Source: Erythrobacteraceae bacterium (GTDB lineage Bacteria; Pseudomonadota; Alphaproteobacteria; Sphingomonadales; Sphingomonadaceae). From it: a stretch of 64,000 nucleotides of DNA. The stretch covers positions 1 to 64,000 of the forward strand of contig JAIYAM010000035.1 of the NCBI GenBank assembly GCA_027489065.1. The letters are read 5' to 3'. The translations under genes and the position numbers were made by a program. A model generated the notes under the pieces. The model saw nothing but the letters and a program-made list of their open reading frames with translations, was not told the DNA's origin and made no database searches. Below, one piece after another: positions 48,306 to 59,372 of the stretch (positions within the stretch are counted from its first letter, which is position 1; the number at the start of each line of letters is the position of its first letter).

Positions 48306-49252
48306 GGCGCTAAGATCACAGCCTGAGCCAACGCGCGGCCCGAGAGCCAGGCACCCTCGACACGGGGGCTGTGCAGCCAGTCTCCCGCCACGCCGATTTG
48401 CAGGGCGGGGTCGAAGCGGGCGCCCTCCCCTTTCAGCGCCTGAGGCAGGGCATAGAGCCAGCGGTGGGCATCGAGGTGCGCCGGCTGGACTGGTCCGATG
48501 CCGGTGGCGGCGAAGAAATCCGCCAGCACCGCCTGCGCTGCCTCCTCCTTGGGCCGGTCGACCAGCTGGCGACTGCGGGCGGGCGAGGCATGGATCACCC
48601 AGGCCTCGCCGCCCCCGCGCCCCGGCTTGGCCGAGTTGCGCGCCGCCCAGCTGACGGGAGCACTGTCGGAACGGAAGCAATCGGCGAGCGGCAGAGCTGA
48701 ATCGAACGTCGCCATCACCGCCCAGCAGGGTGCCGATTCTACGCTCGCGGCCAACGCTGCAAGCTCGGGCGACGCATCGAAAAGCAGCACCGCGGCCTGC
48801 TCGGCAGGCACGGCCACGAGAACGGTTGATGCCGTGAAGCTCTCGTCGCCCGCAGCGACGTGCCAGAGCGCGCCCTCACGCCGCAATCCATCCGCGCGTA
48901 CGCCCCAGCGCACGTCGAGCCCTTCGGCCAGCGCCTTCACGCAGCCGTTCATCCCCGGAGTGCCGACCCATGCGTCCTTGCCCGCCGCCGGCCAGCGTGC
49001 AGCGGCACCCGCCTGCTCCCAGGCGGCGACAACCTCGCGAAAGGCCGGATCGCGCGCGGTGAAGTATTGCGCGCCGTGATCGAAGCGCAGCGTCTCGCCC
49101 TCGGCACCGACGCGCCGGGTCGCCATCCGGCCGCCGGGACCGCGCCCCTTGTCGAGCACGATGATGCGGCAGCCCGAGTGCGCGAGGGCGTGCGCGGCGG
49201 AGAGACCGGCCATGCCGCCGCCGATGATGAGGATATCCGAATTTCCGTCCAT
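48302..49252 (-). CDS. NAD(P)/FAD-dependent oxidoreductase (renalase-like)
   Basis: ILIIGGGMAGLSAAHALAHSG, DKGRGPGGRMATRR, RFDHGAQYFTARDP. Confidence 0.87.
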   Translation of the reverse strand: MDGNSDILIIGGGMAGLSAAHALAHSGCRIIVLDKGRGPGGRMATRRVGAEGETLRFDHGAQYFTARDPAFREVVAAWEQAGAAARWPAAGKDAWVGTPGMNGCVKALAEGLDVRWGVRADGLRREGALWHVAAGDESFTASTVLVAVPAEQAAVLLFDASPELAALAASVESAPCWAVMATFDSALPLADCFRSDSAPVSWAARNSAKPGRGGGEAWVIHASPARSRQLVDRPKEEAAQAVLADFFAATGIGPVQPAHLDAHRWLYALPQALKGEGARFDPALQIGVAGDWLHSPRVEGAWLSGRALAQAVILAP

Positions 49253-49283
49253 CCCGCGCCAACGCTCGGGATGCCGGCAAGTT

Positions 49284-50270
49284 TCAGGGCGCCGAACGCG
49301 GCCGCGCGGCCTCGGCCAGCACCAGCGAGAACTGCCGCGCCTCGTCCGTCCACCGCCCGCGCGGCTCCCACCCGCCTGCCGCGAGCAGCAATTGCGAGGA
49401 GCGCTTGGTGAACTTGTGGCTGTTCTCGGTGTGGATGCTCTCGCCTTCCCGCATCGTGTAGTGCTCGCCCCCGACGGTGAAGGCGATGTCGTCGGTGGCC
49501 ACCAGATGCATCTCGATCCGCGCGAAGGTGTCGTTCCAGCGCGCTTCGTGCCGCAGTTTCTCGAGCGGGATGTCGCCCGCCAGCTCGCGGTTGATCCGCG
49601 TCGCAAGGTTGAGATTGAATCGCGCCGTCACCCCGTCCGCATCATCGTAGGCGGCGAGCAGCACAGCCTCGTCCTTGACCAGATCCATGCCGATCAGCAG
49701 CAACGCGCCCTCACCCAGAGTGTCCTTCATCGAGCGCAGCAGGTCGGTGGCGGTGCGGGCGATCATGTTGCCGATCGTCGAGCCGGGGAAGAAGCCGAGC
49801 TTGGGCAGATTCGCAACCTCGGCCGGAAGCTCGACCCGGCGCATGAAATCGGCCTCGACCGGCCATACGGGCAGGCCGGGGAATTTCTCGGACAGCGCCG
49901 CCGCCGACGCGCGCAGGAAGTCACCCGCAATGTCGAGCGGCACATAGGCGGAAGGCTGGATCGCGGAGAGCAGCAGCGGCGTCTTCACCGAGGAGCCCGA
50001 ACCGAACTCGACCACGGCCCTGCCCTCGCCGATCAGCTCGGCAATCTCGGCAGAGCGGGTGCTCAGGATCTCGGTCTCGGCGCGGGTCGGATAATATTCG
50101 CCAAGCTGCGTGATGTCCTCGAACAGCGCCGAGCCCGCATCGTCATAGAACCAGCGCGCGGGGATCGCCTTCTGCGGCTCGGCCAGCCCGGCGAGGACGT
50201 CGGCGCGAAAGGCGAGGTCGACACCGCTTGCATCGCGTTCGACCAGTCTCAGACCCTTTGCAGACGTCAT
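49284..50270 (-). CDS. egtD: L-histidine N(alpha)-methyltransferase
   Basis: IPARWFYDDAGSALFEDITQLGEYYPTRAETEIL, FPGSTIGNM. Confidence 0.94.
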   Translation of the reverse strand: MTSAKGLRLVERDASGVDLAFRADVLAGLAEPQKAIPARWFYDDAGSALFEDITQLGEYYPTRAETEILSTRSAEIAELIGEGRAVVEFGSGSSVKTPLLLSAIQPSAYVPLDIAGDFLRASAAALSEKFPGLPVWPVEADFMRRVELPAEVANLPKLGFFPGSTIGNMIARTATDLLRSMKDTLGEGALLLIGMDLVKDEAVLLAAYDDADGVTARFNLNLATRINRELAGDIPLEKLRHEARWNDTFARIEMHLVATDDIAFTVGGEHYTMREGESIHTENSHKFTKRSSQLLLAAGGWEPRGRWTDEARQFSLVLAEAARPRSAP

Positions 50271-50271
50271 T

Positions 50272-51594
50272 TCACAGGTCCTTGGCCAGCCTCAGCCCGG
50301 TGAATTGCCAGCGCTGATGGGGATAGAAGAAGTTGCGATAGGAGGGCCGCGAATGGCCGCGCACCGTGGCACAGCTCGCGCCGCGCAGGACAACCTGACC
50401 GCTCATGAATTTGCCGTTGTACTCGCCGACCGCACCTGCCGCCGGGCGGAAACCGGGGTACGGGAGATAGGCCGAACGGGTGAACTGCCAGCATTCGCCG
50501 AACAATCCGGGCGAGCCGATCGGCAGCACTGGCCCTGCGCAATAGAGCTGGACGCCGCCAGCCGGATCATGCGCAGGCGCGGCGGAGGCCCCGTCCTGCC
50601 CGCGCGCGATTGCCTCCCACTCGAATTCGGTCGGCAGCCGCCCCCCTGCCCATGTGGCATAGGCGTCGGCCTCGTAGAAGGAGATATGCGTCACGGGAGC
50701 ATGCGGCTCACGCGCCTGCCAGCCCTGATGGGTGAAGTGCTCGCCGCCCCCTTGAGCATCGCGCCAGTAGAGCGGTGCCTTGATGCCCTCGCGCTGCACC
50801 CAAGCCCAACCGTCGGAGAGCCACAGCCGCGCATCCCGGTAGCCTCCATCGGCGATGAACGCCTCCCACTCTGCGTTCGTGACCAGCCGGTCGGCAAGCG
50901 CGAAGGGCTCGAGCAGCACGCGATGCGCGGGGCCCTCGTTATCGAAGGCGAAGCTATCGCTCTGGTGACCGACGCGTGCAATCCCGCCGGGATGGGAGTG
51001 CCAGCCAAGCGGTGCGACGGGTGCGCTGGAGGGCGCAGCCGTGCCGTTCCACATGGCCGGGCCAAGCGGGTTCTGGAACAGCGCGTGCTTGATGTCGGTA
51101 AGCAGCAGCTCAATGTGCTGCTCCTCGTGCGCCACCCCCAGCGCAATGAGGCCCGCCAGCGCCGGATCGCGCAGCAGCGGCTCCATCGCAGCGGTGACGA
51201 CCGCCCGCCATTCGAGCACTTCGGCCAGCGTCGGCCGCGACAGCAAGCCTCGTGCGGCGCGCGAAATCCGCGCCCCTTCGGCCTCGTAATAGGAGTTGAA
51301 CAGGAACGGCCAGCGTTCGTCGTGCAAGGCATATCCGGGAGCGTGTTCGCGCAGCAGGAAGGTTTCCCAGAACCAGGTGGTGTGCGCGAGGTGCCACTTG
51401 GCAGGGCTCGCGTCGTCCATCGACTGGAGGGATGCATCGGCGTCGCTGAGTGGTGCGACCAGCGCCTCGGTCAAGGCGCGGGTTCTGCCGAAGCGCTCTG
51501 CCAGAGGCGCGAGATCGGCACCCCCATTCGCATTATACCGTTCGCTGCGATGCACGCGCGCCCTCCTCGCCGTTACGGACGGACTTTCGCACAA
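50272..51594 (-). CDS. egtB: Ergothioneine biosynthesis protein (EgtB-type sulfoxide synthase)
   Basis: DinB-like SPAKWHLAHTTWFWETF, HEEQHIELLLTDIKHA, C-terminal FGE-sulfatase domain LRGASCATVRGHSRPSYRNFFYP. Confidence 0.94.
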   Translation of the reverse strand: MCESPSVTARRARVHRSERYNANGGADLAPLAERFGRTRALTEALVAPLSDADASLQSMDDASPAKWHLAHTTWFWETFLLREHAPGYALHDERWPFLFNSYYEAEGARISRAARGLLSRPTLAEVLEWRAVVTAAMEPLLRDPALAGLIALGVAHEEQHIELLLTDIKHALFQNPLGPAMWNGTAAPSSAPVAPLGWHSHPGGIARVGHQSDSFAFDNEGPAHRVLLEPFALADRLVTNAEWEAFIADGGYRDARLWLSDGWAWVQREGIKAPLYWRDAQGGGEHFTHQGWQAREPHAPVTHISFYEADAYATWAGGRLPTEFEWEAIARGQDGASAAPAHDPAGGVQLYCAGPVLPIGSPGLFGECWQFTRSAYLPYPGFRPAAGAVGEYNGKFMSGQVVLRGASCATVRGHSRPSYRNFFYPHQRWQFTGLRLAKDL

Positions 51595-51682
51595 TGCCCG
51601 CTTGCCGTTACACAGGAAAGTCGCCTGATAGCTGTGCGGCCATCATAAAATCATCACAAGCTTGAGGTTTTCGCCCCGAAAA

Positions 51683-53068
51683 TCAGGCAGCGTGGCTGAC
51701 TTCGGCCTCGCGCCCGCCGCCTGCGGCCTCGTTGAGCATCTCGGCAACGAGGAAGGCGAGCTCCAGCGATTGCTCGGCGTTGAGGCGCGGGTCGCAGTGG
51801 GTGTGATAGCGGTCGCCGAGACGCTCTTCAGTGATCGCGACGGCCCCGCCAACGCATTCGGTGACGTCCTGCCCGGTCATCTCGATATGGATGCCGCCGG
51901 GATGCGAACCTTCCGCGCGGTGGACCGCGAAGAAGCCCTTCACCTCCCTGAGGATGCGGTCGAAAGGACGGGTCTTGAAGCCGCTGTCCGACTTGACGAC
52001 GTTGCCGTGCATCGGATCGCAGGACCACAGCACCGGGTGGCCTTCGCGCTGCACGGCGCGGATCAGTCTGGGCAGCCCGTCCTCGACCTTGTCGTGACCG
52101 AAGCGGCTGATGAGCGTGATGCGCCCGGCCTCGCGGCCCGGGTTGAGCTCGTCGAGCAGCCGCAGCAACGCATCGGGCTCCAGCGAAGGGCCGCACTTCA
52201 TCCCCAGCGGATTGCCGATTCCGCGAGCAAATTCGATATGCGCCGAACCCGGGAAGCGGGTGCGGTCGCCGATCCACAGCATGTGCGCACTGGTCGCATA
52301 CCAGTCGCCGGTCAGCGAATCCTGCCGGGTCATCGCCTCCTCATAAGGGAGCAGCAGCGCCTCGTGGCTCGTATAGAAGCTCGTGCCCTTCAACTGCGGC
52401 ACGGTGCCGGGATCGATCCCGCAGGCTTCCATGAAATCGAGCGCCTCACCGATCCGGTCGGCCATCTCGGCGAACTTGTCGGTCCACGGCGTGCGGCCCA
52501 TGAAATCCAGTGTCCACTGGTGGACCTGCCGCAGGTTGGCATAGCCCCCGCCGGCGAAAGCGCGCAGCAGGTTGAGCGTCGCGGCAGCCTGCGAATAGGC
52601 ACGCACCATGCGGGCCGGATCGTTGCGGCGCGAGACGGGGTCGAAATCGATCCCGTTGATGTTGTCGCCCAGATAGCTCGGCAGGGTCATGTCGCCGATG
52701 GTCTCGGTCGGCGACGAGCGCGGCTTGGCGAACTGGCCCGCCATGCGCCCGACTTTCACCACCGGGCGCTTGCTGGCGAAGGTCATGACGACCGCCATCT
52801 GCAGCAGCACGCGGAAGGTGTCGCGGATGTTGTTCGGGTGGAACTCGGCGAAGCTTTCGGCGCAGTCGCCGCCTTGCAGGAGGAAGCCGTGGCCGTTCGC
52901 GACCTGCGCAAGATCCGCCTTCAGCGCGCGCGCTTCGCCGGCGAAGACCAGCGGGGGATAGGACGAGAGCGTCTTCTCCGCCTCGGCGAGCTCGGCCGCA
53001 TCCTCGTAATGCGGCAGGTGGCGCGCTTCGTGAGCCTTCCAGCTCTGCGGGGTCCAGGTCTCGGGCAC
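51683..53068 (-). CDS. Class II 3-deoxy-7-phosphoheptulonate synthase
   Basis: [43 protein letters not shown]. Confidence 0.96.
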   Translation of the reverse strand: MPETWTPQSWKAHEARHLPHYEDAAELAEAEKTLSSYPPLVFAGEARALKADLAQVANGHGFLLQGGDCAESFAEFHPNNIRDTFRVLLQMAVVMTFASKRPVVKVGRMAGQFAKPRSSPTETIGDMTLPSYLGDNINGIDFDPVSRRNDPARMVRAYSQAAATLNLLRAFAGGGYANLRQVHQWTLDFMGRTPWTDKFAEMADRIGEALDFMEACGIDPGTVPQLKGTSFYTSHEALLLPYEEAMTRQDSLTGDWYATSAHMLWIGDRTRFPGSAHIEFARGIGNPLGMKCGPSLEPDALLRLLDELNPGREAGRITLISRFGHDKVEDGLPRLIRAVQREGHPVLWSCDPMHGNVVKSDSGFKTRPFDRILREVKGFFAVHRAEGSHPGGIHIEMTGQDVTECVGGAVAITEERLGDRYHTHCDPRLNAEQSLELAFLVAEMLNEAAGGGREAEVSHAA

Positions 53069-53203
53069 TTTACTTACTCTTTCTCGTCAAGGCGCTGGCG
53101 TAGCGCGCGGGGGCGCCCGCTACAGGAGCACGGCACGAATTGTAAAGGCGCAAAGGCACCTTGGACAACTTTATTTCGCGACTACTGTGAGCGAGGCCTC
53201 CGA

Positions 53204-56200
53204 TCAGCGCCCCGCCGGTGCTGACTGCGCATTTTTCGCACCCGCCGCCCCGGCGGGTGCTTGGGCCAGTGTCTGACCTTCGGGAATGATGGCAAGGCGG
53301 AACGGACTTGCCTTGGCGAGGTAGCGCTCGGCCAAGGCCTGCATCGCCTGCGGGGTGGTCTGCGAATAGTCCTGCAGCAGGGTGCGGAGCATCGCCACCC
53401 GCTGCGGATCCTGCGTCGCACCCTCGAGGTTGTAGAGCCAGAACTGGTTGCCGGTCGAAGCGCGGCGGATCAGCTGGCCGAGCGGCTCTGTGACCCGCGC
53501 GAGCTCGTCGGCGCTCGGCGGATTGGCCGCGAGATCCTTGGCGATGCGGTCCGACTCGGCGAAGAACACAGGCACGAACTCGGGCGTAAGCTGCGCGACG
53601 GCGGCAATACGCCCGCCGCTGGCGAGATCGGCGGGCCAGCTCGAGAAGGCCTGCGGCGAATAGCTCGCCCCGGCCCGCTCGCGCAGTGCCTCGAGCAGGC
53701 GGTTGCTGAACAGCTGCGTGAGAATTTCGAGCTGGCGGCTTTCACGCAGGTTCGCGGTCCCGCCTCCGCTCGACCACGCAATCACGGCCGCGGCCTGATT
53801 GGCATCGCCGCGATGGGTGATGACCGTCGGCTCGGCCGCCGGCGCGGCGAAGCCCGGGACGCGCGCGGCGACTTCCGGGGCGATCGGCTCGCGAGGCGGC
53901 AGAGCGCCGAAGGTCAGGCGCAGCTGCTCGATTACCTTGGCCTTGTCGAACTCGCCGAACACCAGCACCTCGATCGGGCCCTGCTTCAGCAGCGGCTCCC
54001 ACACTTGGCGGAAACCTTCCGGAGTCGCCGTCTTGAGCGTTGCCGGGTCGGGCGTCGCGAAGCGCGCGTCGCCACCGGTCACGAGATATTCCAAATCGCG
54101 GTTGAGAACCCCGCCGGGGCTGGTCGCGAAGGTGTTGTAAGCCAGTTCCGACGCCGCCTTGGCGCGGATCACCGGATCCTTGTCCCAGCGCGGCATACCG
54201 AGCTTGGCGGCGAACAGGTACAGCTGGTCGTTCACATCCTCCGAGCGGGTCTGCGCCGTGAGAGTGAAGACCGCATCGTCGATTCCGAAATCGAAGCCGA
54301 GCTTGCGGCCCGTCGCGAGCCGGTCGATCTCGTTCTGACCGAGTTCGCCCAGCCCCGAACCGACCAGCGCCTGCTCGCCAAGCGCGGCATAGACCGCGCT
54401 GTTCTTGTCGAATGCGCGCCAGCCCGCGCCGAAGCGCACGCGGACGGTGACCCGGCCCGGCTCCGCGTCGTTGGCCCAGATCAGCGCCTTCACGCCATTG
54501 GCGAAATCGACCTGCTCGATCTCGAGCGCGCCGGCAGGCTTCTGCGCGGTGATCGTGCCGGTCGCGCCGACGGGGGGCAGGTCGGCAAAGGCGATGGTCT
54601 GCGCGGCGAGCCTGGCGGTGGTGTCCACCTTGGCCTCGCTGGCAAGTGCCATGCGCAGAGCCGCGACATCGGCCTCGCCGGTGGTCGGCGTCACGTAGAC
54701 CCCGCGCGTCACGTCGCCTTCGAAGAGCTGTTGCGTATGCTTGAGCACCACGTCCGGGGTGAGGCGCGGCTTCATGTCGCGGAACACGCCGAGCACGACC
54801 TTTGGCGCGGCGACAGTCTCGCGGATGTCCACCGCATTGATGAGATTGTCGGCGAGGCTGGAGCCGGACTTGACGCTCTCCTGTTCGACATCATTGGCGA
54901 AGACCACGTCGAACTGTGCGACCTCGCGGTCGATCTCCTCCTGCGTCGGCGGGTTGACGAGCGAGTCGGCGATCACGCTGCGCACGTCGGCGAGCGCGGC
55001 TTTCCAGTCGGCGCTCAGCGGCGCGAAAGTGATGAAGGTCGCATCGGTCGAGCGCGAAACGTCGTCCTGCTGGACCTGCGCATAGAGGAAGCTGCCGCCG
55101 CCGCGCGCGCGGCTTTCGAGCCGGCGGTTGATGATCGCCTGGGCAACGGCATCGGTGAGCAGGCCCTCGTTATAGGCGATGGTGTCCTGCACCTGCCGCC
55201 ATGGGCGCATGATCGCGTAGGTGAGGCTGCGCGGCAGATCGGGTTCGACCCCGACCGCGAGTTCGCCGATCGGCGTTGCCGGTCCGGCCGGATCCTTGGC
55301 ACCGGCGGGCGGCACGGGATCGCCGAAGTCGGGCGCGGTTCCGGGTCTGCCGGTGCCCTTCCAGTCGCCGAACCATTGCTCCACGAGGCCGGCGAGGACC
55401 ATCGGATCGGCATCGCCTGCGACCACGATCACGGTGTTCTCGGGCCGGTAATAGCGGTCGTAGAACGCTTTCACCCCCTTGCCAGTCGCGCCGTTGAGGG
55501 TCGCGTCCGTGCCGATGGGATTGCGCACCGCGAGGCGCTGCCCCGCGAAGAAGGTCTGACGGGTGAGGTCGGCCATGCGCAGACCCGCTCCGCCCCGCTC
55601 GCGCTTCTCGGCGAGCACGATCGGGCGTTCTGCGGCGACATTGGCATCGCTCAGCACCGGCTCGCGGATCATGCCCGAAAGCAGCTTGAAGCTCTCCGAC
55701 AGCTTGGCCTGATCGATGTTCGGGATGTCGAGCTTGTAGGCGGTGTGGGTCGGGCTCGTTTCGGCATTGGCATCGCTGCCGAAGGTCGCGCCGAGGCGCT
55801 GCCAAGCGGAGATTGCTTCGGCCTTCCCGAGATACTTGCTCTCGCGGAACAGGAGGTGTTCCAGAAGGTGCGCATAGCCCTGCTCGCTGTCTTCCTCGTA
55901 GAGCGAACCCGCGTCGATCCGCACCCGGATGGAAACCTGGCGCGGCGGCACCCCGTTGCGGCGCACTGCGTAGCGCAGACCGTTCTTCATCTGGCCGAAC
56001 AGCCACTGGCCATCGGGCGGAACGTCCGAGCCCTTGTAGAGCCAAGCCTCGCCGATCGGCTGGAGCGCCTTCGGCGCCGGAACGCCCGTAGCGGTCTGCT
56101 GGTGCGCGGGGTCGTGGGCGGTTGCGGCGGAATTCGGCTGTGCCTGCTCGGCAAGCAACGGCTGAAAGGCCACGAGAGGCGCAAGAAGAAGGGCGAAGGC

Positions 56201-56227
56201 GCGGGTCGCGCGGGGAGACGACGTCAT
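53204..56227 (-). CDS. M16 family zinc metallopeptidase (two-domain)
   Basis: GYAHLLEHLLFRESKYLG (HxxEH), start at MTSSPRATRAFALLLAP. Confidence 0.93.
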   Translation of the reverse strand: MTSSPRATRAFALLLAPLVAFQPLLAEQAQPNSAATAHDPAHQQTATGVPAPKALQPIGEAWLYKGSDVPPDGQWLFGQMKNGLRYAVRRNGVPPRQVSIRVRIDAGSLYEEDSEQGYAHLLEHLLFRESKYLGKAEAISAWQRLGATFGSDANAETSPTHTAYKLDIPNIDQAKLSESFKLLSGMIREPVLSDANVAAERPIVLAEKRERGGAGLRMADLTRQTFFAGQRLAVRNPIGTDATLNGATGKGVKAFYDRYYRPENTVIVVAGDADPMVLAGLVEQWFGDWKGTGRPGTAPDFGDPVPPAGAKDPAGPATPIGELAVGVEPDLPRSLTYAIMRPWRQVQDTIAYNEGLLTDAVAQAIINRRLESRARGGGSFLYAQVQQDDVSRSTDATFITFAPLSADWKAALADVRSVIADSLVNPPTQEEIDREVAQFDVVFANDVEQESVKSGSSLADNLINAVDIRETVAAPKVVLGVFRDMKPRLTPDVVLKHTQQLFEGDVTRGVYVTPTTGEADVAALRMALASEAKVDTTARLAAQTIAFADLPPVGATGTITAQKPAGALEIEQVDFANGVKALIWANDAEPGRVTVRVRFGAGWRAFDKNSAVYAALGEQALVGSGLGELGQNEIDRLATGRKLGFDFGIDDAVFTLTAQTRSEDVNDQLYLFAAKLGMPRWDKDPVIRAKAASELAYNTFATSPGGVLNRDLEYLVTGGDARFATPDPATLKTATPEGFRQVWEPLLKQGPIEVLVFGEFDKAKVIEQLRLTFGALPPREPIAPEVAARVPGFAAPAAEPTVITHRGDANQAAAVIAWSSGGGTANLRESRQLEILTQLFSNRLLEALRERAGASYSPQAFSSWPADLASGGRIAAVAQLTPEFVPVFFAESDRIAKDLAANPPSADELARVTEPLGQLIRRASTGNQFWLYNLEGATQDPQRVAMLRTLLQDYSQTTPQAMQALAERYLAKASPFRLAIIPEGQTLAQAPAGAAGAKNAQSAPAGR

Positions 56228-56346
56228 GGTCCGGCTTATAGGGGGCCGAAATGTGAAGCGATAGTGAATGCTTGGGCTGCTAGCTCCCACCAGCTTAATG
56301 TCATGACACCTTGTGGCATGCCGCGCCGGACCCTAAATGTCTTACC

Positions 56347-56928
56347 ATGTTCATCGAGACCGAAACCACACCCAACCCGTCTGCGCTCAAGTTCCTTCCC
56401 GGCCAGCCGGTGATGGGCACAGGGAGCCGCGAATTCGCCACCCCCGAAGCTGCCGAAGCGAGCCCGCTTGCACAGGCGATCTTCGACACGGGCGAGGTCG
56501 TGAACGTGTTCTTCGGCGCCGACTTCGTTTCAGTCACGGCAGCACCGGGCGCGGATTGGAGCGCCTTGAAGCCGCAGGTGATCGCAATCCTGCTCGATCA
56601 CTTCGTGTCCGAGGCCCCGCTGTTCGCCCCCGCCACCGCCGGCGGGATCGCCGTCCCTGCGCCCGAGGATGACCTCGCCGTCGAGGAACGCCCCGAGGAC
56701 GCCGAGGTGATCGCCGCGATCAACGAGCTGCTCGAGACCCGGGTGCGCCCGGCTGTGGCGGGCGACGGCGGCGACATCGCCTATCGCGGCTTCCGCGACG
56801 GCGTGGTGTACCTCACCCTGCAAGGCTCCTGCGCGGGTTGCCCGTCCAGCACTGCCACTCTGAAACACGGCATCGAAGGGCTGCTGAAGCACTATGTTCC
56901 GGAAGTGAGCGAAGTGCGCGCCGCATGA
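56347..56928 (+). CDS. nfuA: NifU family Fe-S scaffold protein
   Basis: [39 protein letters not shown]. Confidence 0.94.
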   Translation: MFIETETTPNPSALKFLPGQPVMGTGSREFATPEAAEASPLAQAIFDTGEVVNVFFGADFVSVTAAPGADWSALKPQVIAILLDHFVSEAPLFAPATAGGIAVPAPEDDLAVEERPEDAEVIAAINELLETRVRPAVAGDGGDIAYRGFRDGVVYLTLQGSCAGCPSSTATLKHGIEGLLKHYVPEVSEVRAA

Positions 56929-57533
56929 ACCAGCAGTTCCACGACCAGCCCCTCTCCCCCGCCGCGCTCGACCAGCTGTTCAACGAGGCGCGCAGTTACA
57001 ATGGCTGGCTCGACAAGCCGGTTACCGACGCGCAGCTCCACGCAATCTGGGACCTGATGAAGATGGCTCCCACGTCGGCCAACATGCAGCCGGCGCGGAT
57101 CGTGTGGGTCAAGTCTCCGGAAGCCAGGTCGAAGCTCGCCGCCTGCGTCATGGAAGGCAATCGCGCCAAGGTGCTCGCCGCCCCCGTCACTGCCGTAATC
57201 GGCTACGACATCGATTTCCACGAAGAACTGCCCTGGCTCTTTCCGCACACCGACGCGAAGAGCTGGTTCGAAGGCAACGAGCCGGGGCGCGAGGAAGGAG
57301 CCTTCCGCAATTCTTCGCTGCAAGGCGCATATCTGATGCTCGCCGCGCGCGCGCTGGGGCTCGATTGCGGGCCCATGTCGGGCTTCGATCCGGCGGCGGT
57401 CAACGCCGCTTTCTTCGCTGATGAACCCCGCCACCGCGTGAATTTCATCTGCTCGGTCGGCTATGGCGATCCCGCGAGCATCTTCGACCGCAGCCCGCGT
57501 CCGGACTTCGCGCGCTTCAACGCCATCATCTGA
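56925..57533 (+). CDS. Nitroreductase-family malonic semialdehyde reductase-like protein (RutE/HadB type)
   Basis: [32 protein letters not shown]. Confidence 0.9.
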   Translation: MNQQFHDQPLSPAALDQLFNEARSYNGWLDKPVTDAQLHAIWDLMKMAPTSANMQPARIVWVKSPEARSKLAACVMEGNRAKVLAAPVTAVIGYDIDFHEELPWLFPHTDAKSWFEGNEPGREEGAFRNSSLQGAYLMLAARALGLDCGPMSGFDPAAVNAAFFADEPRHRVNFICSVGYGDPASIFDRSPRPDFARFNAII

Positions 57534-57587
57534 CCGCGCACATGTCCCGCTTGCACGCCCGCGCGCCGTGAGGCATCGGCGGGCACC

Positions 57588-58205
57588 ATGCGGATGCTCG
57601 CCATAGAAACCGCCTCCGAGGCCTGCTCGATCGCCCTGTTCGAGGGCGAGGTGTTGGTGGCGCATGATCACCGCGCGATGGGGCGTGGACATGCCGAGGC
57701 GCTGGTGCCGATGATCGGCGCGCTGCCCGGCAAGGGCCGTGCGGAACGCATCCTCGTCAGCCTCGGCCCGGGCAGCTTCACCGGCGTGCGGATCGGTCTT
57801 GCCACTGCACGGGCGCTGGGCTTTGCCTGGGGCGCCGAGGTGCTCGGCTATCCGACCCTTGCCCTCGTCGCGGCGCAAGCGGAGCGGGACGCCCCCCTTA
57901 CCGTTTGCATGAACGGCGGACATGGCGAGTGGTTCGTGCAGGACTTCGCCGATGGACTTCCGCTGGGTGAACTGCGATCGCTGCCCCCCGCGGCTGCGGC
58001 CGAGCGCGGGGCGAAGGACATCATCGTCGGCAACCGCGCGCACGCCTTCGCAGCCCTGCTGGGAGGCGACCGCGAAGTGATCGAGCACCTCCCGGATGCC
58101 CGCGCCGTGCCGCAGCTTTCCAAGGAACTCCTGACCGCTGCGCTAGCGCCGGTCTACGGGCGCGGACCGGACGCCACCCCGATGGCCGAGCGCACCCCCG
58201 CATGA
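57588..58205 (+). CDS. tsaB: tRNA threonylcarbamoyladenosine biosynthesis protein TsaB
   Basis: MLAIETASEACSIALFE, GPGSFTGVRIGLATARAL. Confidence 0.94.
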   Translation: MRMLAIETASEACSIALFEGEVLVAHDHRAMGRGHAEALVPMIGALPGKGRAERILVSLGPGSFTGVRIGLATARALGFAWGAEVLGYPTLALVAAQAERDAPLTVCMNGGHGEWFVQDFADGLPLGELRSLPPAAAAERGAKDIIVGNRAHAFAALLGGDREVIEHLPDARAVPQLSKELLTAALAPVYGRGPDATPMAERTPA

Positions 58206-58675
58206 CCCCCTCGCCTGCCCTGATCGATCGGATCATGGCGGTAATGGAAGCCGCCTTCGACCCTGCCTATGGCGAAGCATGGAACAGGCGGCAGGTGAGC
58301 GACGCCCTGACGTTCGCCAACACCCATGCGCTGGTCGTTGACGCGCAAGGCGCTCCGATCCCCGAAGCCTCGCCCGCAACGCCGGCCGGCTTCGTCCTTA
58401 CCCGTCACGTGCTCGACGAGGAGGAGTTGCTGCTCATCGCGGTCGTGCCCGAAGCGCGCAGGCGCGGGGTCGGGGCGGCGCTGATCGAACAGTTGGCGGT
58501 GACGGCCCGTACCCGCGGCACGGCGCGCATCTTCCTTGAAATGCGGCGCGGAAATCCGGCCATTCATCTCTATCGCAAGTGCGGTTTCGCGCCGATCGGA
58601 GAGCGAAGAAACTATTACCGCATGGCTAATGGCGAGCGCATAGACGCGATTACTTTCGCGCGCTCAATTGAGTAA
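58202..58675 (+). CDS. rimI: Ribosomal protein alanine N-acetyltransferase-like GNAT
   Basis: LLIAVVPEARRRGVGAALIEQL, IFLEMRRGNPAIHLYRKCGFAPIGERRNYY. Confidence 0.92.
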   Translation: MTPSPALIDRIMAVMEAAFDPAYGEAWNRRQVSDALTFANTHALVVDAQGAPIPEASPATPAGFVLTRHVLDEEELLLIAVVPEARRRGVGAALIEQLAVTARTRGTARIFLEMRRGNPAIHLYRKCGFAPIGERRNYYRMANGERIDAITFARSIE

Positions 58676-58764
58676 CTCTCGGTTCGTCGCAAGACGGCTA
58701 GTACGCAAAGCAACCCGGTTGCCAAGTTTGTGATTGTCGGCCATGGGGCAAGCATGGGCGCAAG

Positions 58765-59241
58765 TTGAACGACGTCCGCGAGGAACTCATGCAAGATCTG
58801 GAAATCGATGTGAAAGAAACACTCATCACACTGACCAGCGATATCGTCGCTGCACACGTCAGCAACAATGATGTCGCCGTGGGTGATCTGCCCTCGCTCA
58901 TCACCAACGTCTACAACGCACTCGCCAACCTCGGCGAAACGCCGGTCGTGGAAGAAGCGAAGCCGCAGCCCGCTGTCGCGGTGCGTAATTCGGTGAAGCC
59001 CGATTACATCGTCTGCCTTGAAGACGGCAAGAAGCTGAAGATGCTCAAGCGCTATCTTCGCACCAATTACAACATGAGCCCGGAAGATTACCGTGCGCGC
59101 TGGGGCCTGCCGGCCGACTATCCCATGGTCGCCCCCAATTATGCCGAAAAGCGCCGCGATCTGGCCAAGAAGATCGGCCTCGGTCGCAAGCCCGGCACGG
59201 TCGTCGCCCCCAAGCCGCGCCGCGCCAAGAAGCCCGCCTGA
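58765..59241 (+). CDS. mucR: MucR/Ros family zinc-finger transcriptional regulator (start TTG 58765 or ATG 58789)
   Basis: YIVCLEDGKKLKMLKRYLRTNYNMSPEDYRARWGLPADYPMVAPNYAEKRRDLAKKIGLGRK. Confidence 0.95.
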   Translation: MNDVREELMQDLEIDVKETLITLTSDIVAAHVSNNDVAVGDLPSLITNVYNALANLGETPVVEEAKPQPAVAVRNSVKPDYIVCLEDGKKLKMLKRYLRTNYNMSPEDYRARWGLPADYPMVAPNYAEKRRDLAKKIGLGRKPGTVVAPKPRRAKKPA

Positions 59242-59291
59242 CACGACTGGCCCTTCGCCGCTGTTCAAACGGCGGCGTGCCAGCTTGAGCA

Positions 59292-59323
59292 AGCAGCCTC
59301 GTCCCTGTAGGGATGAGGCTGCT
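59292..59323 (+). terminator. Hairpin terminator after mucR
   Basis: AGCAGCCTCGTCCC-TGTA-GGGATGAGGCTGCT, 14-bp stem with one G-T wobble. Confidence 0.75.
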
Positions 59324-59372
59324 GATGCTTTAGGGCGCCCGTGTTCTTGCAAGGAAGCGGACGTGCCTGGCG

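Noticed and set aside
53261-56413. 1050-aa plus-strand ORF opposite the M16 peptidase
   Set aside because: Antisense shadow ORF caused by high GC.
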